Shown piece after piece: positions 6,450 through 12,113 of a stretch of DNA of 14,021 nucleotides. This DNA comes from Tardiphaga sp. (GTDB lineage: Bacteria > Pseudomonadota > Alphaproteobacteria > Rhizobiales > Xanthobacteraceae). Position 1 is the first letter of the stretch. Each line of letters opens with the position of its first letter. The position numbers and the translations under genes were made by a program. Location of the stretch: positions 1-14,021 of the forward strand of contig JACMOT010000354.1 of NCBI GenBank assembly GCA_014377915.1, written 5' to 3'. Under the pieces are notes generated by a model that saw only the letters and a program-made list of their open reading frames with translations, did no database searches and was not told where the DNA came from.

Positions 6450-6611
6450 TCAGCGGGCGGCGGCGACCGTGATCGGCGCGACCGTATCGCGCATCGGCGA
6501 CCCATTATAAGCGAAGGTCCCGATGCCCGGCAGGCCGGCATCCGAGCCATTAGCGAATGAGAGTCCGACCAGCATGGTTGCAACCGCAATAATGAAGCCG
6601 AGGCGGGGCAT
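6450..6611 (-). CDS. Small secreted peptide, 53 aa
   Basis: The 53-residue product starts MPRLGFIIAVATMLVGLSFA and continues NGSDAGLPGIGTFAYNGSPM before ending RDTVAPITVAAAR. The first 20 or so residues are a basic-hydrophobic segment like a signal peptide or membrane anchor, leaving a short mature part rich in Gly, Ala and Pro. The start is fixed by a near-ideal AGGAGG (opposite 6619-6624), seven bases before the ATG. The longer open frame reaching 6881 has no ribosome site, crosses a homopolymer run and looks non-coding. The frameshifted secreted protein gene follows after 36 bases on the same strand. No family is recognised and no function is assigned. Confidence 0.72.
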   Translation of the reverse strand: MPRLGFIIAVATMLVGLSFANGSDAGLPGIGTFAYNGSPMRDTVAPITVAAAR

Positions 6612-6618
6612 CGGATGA

Positions 6619-6624
6619 CCTCCT
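6619..6624 (-). promoter_or_regulatory. Strong Shine-Dalgarno (AGGAGG) for the 53-aa peptide
   Basis: CCTCCT on the plus strand reads AGGAGG on the minus strand, seven bases from the ATG at 6609-6611. It is the strongest ribosome site seen in the window, and it decides the start of the 53-residue peptide against the longer open frame. Confidence 0.75.
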
Positions 6625-6786
6625 AAATGACGGCAGTCCGCCGCATCACCGCGGAGAATAATAGGAAAGTGCTGTGTCGGGATCTTTGCGTCGATCCGTA
6701 AAATGGTTTCGCGGGATGCCTGAATTGTTTCATTGGCGACGGGACGACGAAACATCCGGCCATTCACTTGGCTGGCAAGACGCGCG

Positions 6787-6797
6787 CCCCCCCCCCC
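6787..6797. repeat. Poly-C/poly-G homopolymer, 11 bases
   Basis: Eleven consecutive C residues on the plus strand lie in the non-coding stretch, about 175 bases upstream of the 53-residue peptide start on the minus strand. Such tracts are prone to slippage in replication and in sequencing. Confidence 0.9.
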
Positions 6798-7172
6798 GTC
6801 GCGCGGTTGAATTTTGAGCGCGACGAGCAAATTAGCGCAGCCACCGCCCGGGATGTGGTGTTCGATGGGCGAGCCATTCATTACTGCGAAGCGGTCGCGT
6901 TTATCAGGATGTCAGGCCCCGGACGTCGCAAATTCTCTTAAAGAAATTCCGGCTGTCATCTGCCGTTAACAAAATCGAACCGATAGCCGGCTAAACCGAC
7001 GATGAGAGTGCGTGCAACCTTTTCAGTTGACGGCGCGTTTGTCCAAATCTCCAGAAGAAGGATTGCAGCCGTGGAAAGAAGCAACACGCGTGGGAGCAAT
7101 GAATCTCCGGCCGGCTCACACTCAAATCCTTCGCTCTCGAACCAGCGGTCTCGCGCCAAATGCCAGGGCGCG

Positions 7173-7331
7173 ATGTCGCAACAGGGTTATGGCGCCCACG
7201 GCAACGAATGCTATCCGCAGAACATGGTGCAGCTGATCGGTTATCGCGATCCGCGGGCGCTCGCCGAGGCACGGGCGGAAGCCTCGGAACGACTGAAGTT
7301 GAAACGCTCCCTAGGTCAGGCCGCCGAATAG
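7173..7331 (+). CDS. Small hypothetical protein, 52 aa
   Basis: A 52-residue product starting MSQQGYGAHGNECYPQNMVQ and ending with an acidic-basic helical segment, DPRALAEARAEASERLKLKR, then SLGQAAE. No signal peptide or membrane segment is visible, so it is likely cytoplasmic. The start is placed at the ATG 7173 because codon use becomes typical of real genes exactly there, and AGGG precedes it by four bases (a short spacing). The frame is open upstream to 7002, but that part uses AGA, AGG, TCA and CAA-type codons unlike the neighbours. Its TAG ends at 7331, one base from the stop of creA on the other strand. I do not recognise a family. Confidence 0.6.
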   Translation: MSQQGYGAHGNECYPQNMVQLIGYRDPRALAEARAEASERLKLKRSLGQAAE

Positions 7332-7332
7332 C

Positions 7333-7896
7333 TCACCGCACAAACTCGCCGCATTTCGCGATCGCGTTATCGGCCTGCCCCCATGGCATGATCGGCACCG
7401 ATGAGGTCGAGTTCTTCGGCGAGCCTTCGATGATCCGGTCGGAATAGACCATATAGACCAGCACGTTCCGCTTGGCATCGCAGCCACGCACAATCTGCAT
7501 CTTCTTGAAGAACAGAGAACGGCGCTGCCGGAACATATCGTCGCCCTGCTCCATCTTGCCCTTGAACTTGATCGGGCCAATCTGCCGGCACGCCAGCGAG
7601 ATATCCGACACCTCCTCGGCCAGACCGAGCCAACCTTTCAGGCCGCCTTTTTCAGGCACGGTGAAGTGACAGGCAACGCCTTCTACTTCAGGATCATCGA
7701 CACCATAGGTCGCGAGCTTGTCGTTCGGGCTCAGCCACTTAAACACCGTGGAACGGCGGAAGATCAGGTCGGGCTCATCGGCGGCAGCGGCCGGATCGAC
7801 CAGAAACGCGGCGACCGTCAGCAACGCCAGCACGCTTGGCAATAACAGGCCTCGCCAAAACGACCGCGCCGAAGCGCGGGAACTGTCGATCGTCAT
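7333..7896 (-). CDS. creA: CreA family protein, secreted
   Basis: A 187-residue protein of the CreA family, periplasmic proteins of unknown biochemical role; E. coli creA is the first gene of the creABCD locus. The signal region covers about residues 1-39 (hydrophobic core WRGLLLPSVLALLTVAAFL, cleavage near PAAA-ADEP). Family landmarks in order: STVFKWLSPNDKL, YGVDDPEVEGVACHFTVPEK, GGLKGWLGLAEEVSDISLAC, RQIGPIKF, SLFFKKMQIVRGCDAKRN, LVYMVYSDRIIEGSPKN and SSVPIMPWG. The last stretches match my memory of E. coli CreA closely. No creB, creC or creD lies nearby, as is common outside enterics. The ATG at 7894-7896 has GGAG seven bases upstream; an ATG at 7920 would add eight residues. It converges with the 52-residue gene with only one base between stops and diverges from the L,D-transpeptidase gene. 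Confidence 0.93.
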   Translation of the reverse strand: MTIDSSRASARSFWRGLLLPSVLALLTVAAFLVDPAAAADEPDLIFRRSTVFKWLSPNDKLATYGVDDPEVEGVACHFTVPEKGGLKGWLGLAEEVSDISLACRQIGPIKFKGKMEQGDDMFRQRRSLFFKKMQIVRGCDAKRNVLVYMVYSDRIIEGSPKNSTSSVPIMPWGQADNAIAKCGEFVR

Positions 7897-8086
7897 GAAA
7901 CTCTCCAGATGCGCGTTCAATATCTAGTTATTTCGGTGAAATTTGGAAGCCGCGAAGCCGCGCAGTTAATTAAATGTGAGGCTTTTTTGCTACGCTCGTC
8001 TTCAATCGTCGGTATCCTAATATCTCGCGCTGGTGAACCCTTTTCGCGTCTGCGAGACTTCCCCAATAGGAATTCGAGGGTTTGGC

Positions 8087-9703
8087 GTGAACGCATTTGA
8101 GACGGAGTACGGGTTGTCGACCAATAAACTTAGCCTTCGCGGAACTGATATTTTCCATTGCCGGCTTTTGCGGGTAGCGCTGGTCGCTCTGGCGGGACTG
8201 GGCGGTACCGCCTCGGCCGATGCCGCGGTATTCTGGTCTGACGAAGATCCGTCTGTCGCTCAGCCACTGCCATCGTCGACGCCACGGCGCACCAGGCCGC
8301 CCAAGCGCGCCACGGCCAAGTCGAAAAAGCAGGTTAAGGAAAGCAAGCCGGTCGGGCCGCTGCTGATCGCGATCTCAGTGGATCAACAAACTCTCAAGCT
8401 CTACGACGCCAACGGGCTGTTCGCGGAGACGCGGGTCTCGACCGGGATGCGCGGCCATTCCACGCCGATGGGTGTGTTCAGCGTTATCCAGAAGAGCAAG
8501 TATCACCGCTCCAACATCTACAGCGGCGCGCCGATGCCGTTCATGCAGCGAATCACCTGGTCGGGCATCGCCCTGCATGCCGGCGTATTGCCGGGCTATC
8601 CCGCCTCGCACGGCTGCATCCGCATGCCGATGGCCTTTGCCACCAAAATGTGGGGCTGGACGCGGATGGGCGCGCGGGTGGTAATCACCCCCGGTGAAAT
8701 CTCACCGTCAGAATTCGCGCATCCGCTGCTGGAGGCGCGCATTCCCGGGGCTGCGGGAGCCGCGACTGAAGTAAAAGTTCGAGTCGAGGCCAAGGCGGAG
8801 GCGGCCATGACTGGGGCGCCGACGGCGTCTAGCTCCGGCCTCGCATTGACGCCGTCCGGCGATGCCGCCCCAGCCAGGACCGCATCCGACAAGCGCGACC
8901 AGACGGTCACAGCGGATGCCAGTGGCGCCATGGCGACGACCAACTCGATCAGCGTTTCCGACGCCTCTCCGGCCAATATCGCAGAGCACGAGACCGTCAC
9001 GAGGCGCGATGTCGATACCGCGGCGGCCAGAACGGTCGAGACGGCGATCAGCGCGCCTCTGTTGTCGACGTCCGTAAATCAGCCCTCGGCCACGCCTGAC
9101 GCCTCCGTCCAGGCCGAAGCTTCAAAAGACGAAGTTGTCGGGCTTGCGGCCCCCACCGGCAGCGTTACGACCAGCGGCGCGGCCGACGTGAAGAAGGACG
9201 AGACCCGACCGCCGGACGCGGCGAAACCCGTACCGGCCGCGGATGCCGCGCCGAGGCGGACAGGTCAGATCGCCGTATTCGTCAGCAGCAAGGACAACAA
9301 GATCTACGTCCGGCAGAATTTTGCGCCGCTGTTCGAGAGTCCGATCCGCATTGCCGCGGGCGAACGTCCATTGGGCACCCACGTTTTCACAGCGCGCGCC
9401 GACAAGGACGATGCCCGCACCTTCCTCTGGACGGCGCTATCGCTTCCGGTCGCGGCCCGACGCGCGGATGAAGACAACCGCACCGTGCATCGTCGCAAAT
9501 CGACCGGCGCCATCGAGGTCAAAGCCATGCCGCAGCCCGAAACCGCGGCGGCGGCGCTGGACCGGCTAACGATCCCGGCCGAGGCCATGGCGCAAATCAA
9601 CGAAGCCCTCAAAAGCGGCGGTTCGATCATCGTATCGGACCAGGGCATCGCCGCCGGTGGCGAAACCGGTCAGGGCACCGAATTCGTGGTGCCGCTGCGC
9701 TGA
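8087..9703 (+). CDS. L,D-transpeptidase (YkuD) with long linker and second C-terminal domain
   Basis: A 538-residue exported enzyme that would form 3-3 cross-links in peptidoglycan, or attach proteins to it, in the periplasm. After a signal/anchor segment (LLRVALVALAGLGGTASADA, roughly 28-47) and a basic stretch, the YkuD domain covers about 90-205. It has LLIAISVDQQTLKLYD, STPMGVFSV, IALHAGVLPG with H164, and the active-site motif SHGCIRM with H175, C177 and R179. A linker of about 180 residues rich in Ala, Thr, Ser and Asp follows. A second conserved segment begins at about 392 (GQIAVFVSSKDNKIYV, ERPLGTHVFTA, LDRLTIPAEAMAQINEALKS, SGGSIIVSDQG). It resembles a YkuD-like half without the Cys motif. 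The GTG at 8087 has GAGGG six bases upstream; an upstream GTG at 8033 is less likely. It is monocistronic. Confidence 0.92.
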   Translation: MNAFETEYGLSTNKLSLRGTDIFHCRLLRVALVALAGLGGTASADAAVFWSDEDPSVAQPLPSSTPRRTRPPKRATAKSKKQVKESKPVGPLLIAISVDQQTLKLYDANGLFAETRVSTGMRGHSTPMGVFSVIQKSKYHRSNIYSGAPMPFMQRITWSGIALHAGVLPGYPASHGCIRMPMAFATKMWGWTRMGARVVITPGEISPSEFAHPLLEARIPGAAGAATEVKVRVEAKAEAAMTGAPTASSSGLALTPSGDAAPARTASDKRDQTVTADASGAMATTNSISVSDASPANIAEHETVTRRDVDTAAARTVETAISAPLLSTSVNQPSATPDASVQAEASKDEVVGLAAPTGSVTTSGAADVKKDETRPPDAAKPVPAADAAPRRTGQIAVFVSSKDNKIYVRQNFAPLFESPIRIAAGERPLGTHVFTARADKDDARTFLWTALSLPVAARRADEDNRTVHRRKSTGAIEVKAMPQPETAAAALDRLTIPAEAMAQINEALKSGGSIIVSDQGIAAGGETGQGTEFVVPLR

Positions 9704-9945
9704 CGCCGTGACGTGAAGACATTGCCAGCCGGTTTCGGCCCCGGTAACTGCCCCCGCCGGCCCAGTGGTGGCCACCGTCACGACTGCCATTGCGCGATCG
9801 GGCTCCGGCGTCACGTCGACGATTGGGGATAAGGATGGTTGCCGTAGTGGTCCGGCGATGAAACACGCTATGATGTGGCCATTGGGTACCATGTTAGTTG
9901 ATGCGGATGGCCGATCCGGGCAAATTTAGTTTCAGGGGAAACACG

Positions 9946-10890
9946 ATGCGTATTGCGGCAGGTGTCTTGTTGGCGAGCGTCATTTCGCTATGCGCGGTTA
10001 GTGCCTTCGCGCAGGTGCCAAAAGCCAGCACCACCCCGCCCGCCCCCGTGGCGGCCGCGCCCCCCGCAACAACGCCTGCGCCTGCTCCGGTCGCAGTCAA
10101 ATCCACCTGCGCCAGTCCCGATGCGCTTGGCATCGGCCGCGTCGTCGAGATCGATACGACCGGCGGCCCCGGATTTGGCTTCGAGCATTTCAAGCAGCTC
10201 GACTTCCTGCGCGACAAGGAAGTGGTGCTGACCTTCGACGACGGCCCGTGGCCGGTGACCACCCAGGCGGTGCTGAAGGCACTGGCCGACGAGTGCACCA
10301 AGGCCATATTTTTCCCGATCGGCAAGCACGCCACCTATCATCCCGAAATTCTGAAGCAGGTCGCGGCCGCTGGTCATACCATCGGTGGCCATACCTGGGC
10401 CCACATCGCGCTGACCAGCAAGAAGCTGACCGAACAGCAGCGCATCGACGAGATCGAAAAAGGCTTCAGCGCGGTGAAGTGGGCGATCGGCGCATCGCCG
10501 GCCGCGTTCTTCCGCGCGCCCGCCCTGCAGCACCCGCCGGAAATCGTCACCTATCTCGGCACCCGCAATATTGCGATTTTCTCCTGCGACATCGACTCGT
10601 TCGACTTCAAGACCCGCAAGTCAGATCAGGTCATTACCAACGTCATGACCAAGCTGGACAGGCTGGGCAAGGGCATCATCCTGATGCACGACTTCCAGAA
10701 ACACACTGCCGAGGCGCTGCCGACGCTGCTGCGCCGCCTCAAGGCTGGCGGTTACAAGGTGGTGATGATGAAGGCCAAGGCACCGGTGCAGACCATCGCG
10801 TCGTATGATGAGGGCATTCTCAAGGACGCCAAGCTGCCCACCGTGAGTACCCGCCCGCTTAACAGCGTGGTGCAGACGATTTCAGAATAG
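9946..10890 (+). CDS. Secreted polysaccharide deacetylase (NodB homology domain)
   Basis: A 314-residue carbohydrate esterase family 4-type enzyme, which removes N- or O-acetyl groups from polysaccharides such as peptidoglycan, chitin-like or exopolysaccharide chains. The signal peptide is MRIAAGVLLASVISLCAVSA, then FA, with cleavage before QVP. A Pro/Ala-rich linker follows (about 26-50). NodB motifs in order: TFDDGP (D98, D99), HTIGGHTWAH (H149 and H153 as metal ligands), FFRAPALQHP (the Arg of the RxP motif at 190), CDIDSFDF, and ILMHDF (H248). The catalytic set looks complete. AGGGGAA just before the ATG at 9946 fixes the start. The substrate is not known; the neighbouring L,D-transpeptidase hints at the cell wall. 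The DHFR-like gene starts ten bases after its stop, so the two probably share a transcript. Confidence 0.92.
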   Translation: MRIAAGVLLASVISLCAVSAFAQVPKASTTPPAPVAAAPPATTPAPAPVAVKSTCASPDALGIGRVVEIDTTGGPGFGFEHFKQLDFLRDKEVVLTFDDGPWPVTTQAVLKALADECTKAIFFPIGKHATYHPEILKQVAAAGHTIGGHTWAHIALTSKKLTEQQRIDEIEKGFSAVKWAIGASPAAFFRAPALQHPPEIVTYLGTRNIAIFSCDIDSFDFKTRKSDQVITNVMTKLDRLGKGIILMHDFQKHTAEALPTLLRRLKAGGYKVVMMKAKAPVQTIASYDEGILKDAKLPTVSTRPLNSVVQTISE

Positions 10891-10900
10891 CGAACGCCGA

Positions 10901-11464
10901 ATGCATCCGATCTCCGCGTTTCGCTTTAACGGCTATGTCATTGTCTCGGCCGAAGGCATGCTCACCGATGTTCATGGCGTGATGCCTGAATCGCTGAAAT
11001 TTCCCGGCGACCTGGCGTTTTTCAGCGCCTCGCTGGATCGCGCTGACCTGATCGTGCACGGCAAATATTCGTTCGAGGACCAGCCCAATTCACCGCGGCG
11101 GGCGCGCATCGTCCTGAGCCGCGGTATCAAGACGCTGGCGACCGATCCGGTCAACGACAAGGCGACGCTGTGGAACCCGGCGGGAGCATCGTTCGACGAC
11201 GCCTGCAACCATGCCGGCACCTCCGGTGGCACCGTCGCGGTGATCGGCGGTCCGGTGGTGTTCGAGATGTTCTTCGATCGCTTCGATGTTTTCTGGCTGT
11301 CGCAGGCGCCGCATGTGCACTTGCCCGACGGAGGTCCGTGCTTTCCGGGCGTGCCCGCGGAAACCCCGGAACAGATCCTTTTCCGTCATGGGATGCGGGC
11401 CAGCGAGGTCGAGATCCTCGACGCCGCCCACGACGTCCGGGTCACCGCTTGGCGGCGCGTCTGA
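10901..11464 (+). CDS. Dihydrofolate reductase-like (RibD C-terminal-type) protein
   Basis: A 187-residue cytoplasmic protein of the DHFR/RibD-C superfamily, NAD(P)H-dependent reductases. The N-terminal strand NGYVIVSAEGMLTDVHGVMP is like the DHFR start. LDRADLIVHGKYSFED, then RRARIVLSRGIKTL, form the middle. The cofactor-binding loop GTVAVIGGPVVFEMFFDRFD matches the usual IxGGxxxxxxxL-type signature, followed by DVFWLSQAPHVHLPDG. It is longer and more divergent than true folate reductase (FolA), so the substrate may be a pyrimidine, a pterin or something unrelated. No folate or riboflavin gene is near. The ATG at 10901 follows the deacetylase stop by ten bases without a strong ribosome site, which suggests translational coupling. 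It converges with the DoxX gene, eleven bases between stops. Confidence 0.8.
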   Translation: MHPISAFRFNGYVIVSAEGMLTDVHGVMPESLKFPGDLAFFSASLDRADLIVHGKYSFEDQPNSPRRARIVLSRGIKTLATDPVNDKATLWNPAGASFDDACNHAGTSGGTVAVIGGPVVFEMFFDRFDVFWLSQAPHVHLPDGGPCFPGVPAETPEQILFRHGMRASEVEILDAAHDVRVTAWRRV

Positions 11465-11475
11465 CGCCGCTGCCG

Positions 11476-11931
11476 CTATAGTTCGGCGTAGCCGTTTTGC
11501 TGACGCGGGCCGCGGCCGATGCCGGCGATGATGAAGAGGCCGCCGATCAGCGACAGGTTCTTCAGCGCATGGTTGATCTGGTTCTTGGCGTCGGCGCCGG
11601 TCAAGTTCCAGAAATCGTGGAAGTAGAACGTTGCAACAATCACAAACACCACCATCAGCAGCGCAAAGAAGCGCGTGCCGAGATTGAGGGCGATGAGGAC
11701 GCCGCCGAGCAGTTCGATTGTCGCCGCGAGGATGGCCAGAATTTGCTTCATTTCCATGCCGGCGAGCGTCTCCAGCTGCGTGGAATAAGGCGCGATCGCC
11801 GCGGGAAAGGTCGGGACGATCCTGCTGCCGATCATGTCGGCGGTCGCTGGTAGATCCAGGAACTTCGAGGCACCCGACGCGATGAAGATCACGGCGAACA
11901 AAATGCGCCCGAAAGTAATAAACGCTGGCAT
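11476..11931 (-). CDS. DoxX family inner-membrane protein
   Basis: A 151-residue integral membrane protein of the DoxX/DoxD-like family. Four hydrophobic helices are visible at about 7-24 (FGRILFAVIFIASGASKFLD), 61-82 (MKQILAILAATIELLGGVLI), 88-104 (FFALLMVVFVIVATFYF) and 123-138 (LKNLSLIGGLFIIAGIG). The stretches RILFAVIFIASGASKF and FYFHDFW are typical of the family. Members are poorly understood; some relate to quinone or thiosulfate oxidation (archaeal DoxD/DoxA) or to oxidative stress resistance. No catalytic role can be assigned here. The ATG at 11929-11931 has GAGG six bases upstream, which rules out the longer frame starting at 11964. It lies downstream of the malic enzyme gene on the same strand, with two hairpins in the 182-base gap, so it is probably transcribed separately. 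Confidence 0.9.
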   Translation of the reverse strand: MPAFITFGRILFAVIFIASGASKFLDLPATADMIGSRIVPTFPAAIAPYSTQLETLAGMEMKQILAILAATIELLGGVLIALNLGTRFFALLMVVFVIVATFYFHDFWNLTGADAKNQINHALKNLSLIGGLFIIAGIGRGPRQQNGYAEL

Positions 11932-12046
11932 GGTCGGCCTCACTGCTACAATCGATGTGGACAATATAGTCCGGCAATTATGATCGTTCCCCGAAGGGTT
12001 TTCAAACGATCATATCGCCGTCGATTTGATGCAATCGCGCCTTATC

Positions 12047-12106
12047 GCCGTTCGCCAATAATGAGTATCAGCGAACGGCTTTTGCCACCGGACAGACTTT
12101 GTCCGG
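12047..12106. terminator. Two adjacent hairpins downstream of the malic enzyme gene
   Basis: GCCGTTCGC (12047-12055) pairs exactly with GCGAACGGC (12071-12079) over 15 bases, and TTTT follows on the plus strand (12080-12083). Next, CCGGACA (12088-12094) pairs exactly with TGTCCGG (12100-12106) over five bases. Both lie between the stop of the malic enzyme gene (12114, minus) and the DoxX start. For the minus-strand transcript no U tract follows either stem, so they may stop transcription with Rho or protect the mRNA 3' end. Confidence 0.5.
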
Positions 12107-12113
12107 ACAGAAT

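Larger units (their letters stand above)
6612..7172. other. 561-base stretch without a convincing gene; contains an 11-base poly-C run
   Basis: Between the 53-residue peptide (minus) and the 52-residue protein (plus) I find no open frame with both a ribosome site and native-like codon use. The frames that cross it (minus to 6881, plus from 7002) use codons unlike the flanking genes. It begins with the Shine-Dalgarno of the minus-strand peptide and should hold promoters for both flanking genes, though I could not place them. At 6787-6797 there is a run of eleven C (G on the minus strand), the longest homopolymer in the window. No tRNA fold or known RNA motif was recognised. Confidence 0.6.

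Noticed and set aside
6612..6881. Extension of the 53-residue peptide to 143 residues
   Set aside because: It crosses the poly-G run, has non-native codon use and no ribosome site, while a strong AGGAGG sits just before the internal ATG.
7100..7160. A possible tRNA-like segment around CTCGAACCAGCGG
   Set aside because: No acceptor stem, D-loop or anticodon arm could be arranged on either strand.
7002..7172. Extension of the 52-residue protein to 109 residues
   Set aside because: Codon use in this part is unlike the neighbours and changes to the native pattern only at 7173.
11090..11977. A 295-codon minus-strand frame over the DHFR-like and DoxX genes
   Set aside because: It overlaps two well-supported genes in a wrong frame and has a composition typical of a GC-rich shadow.
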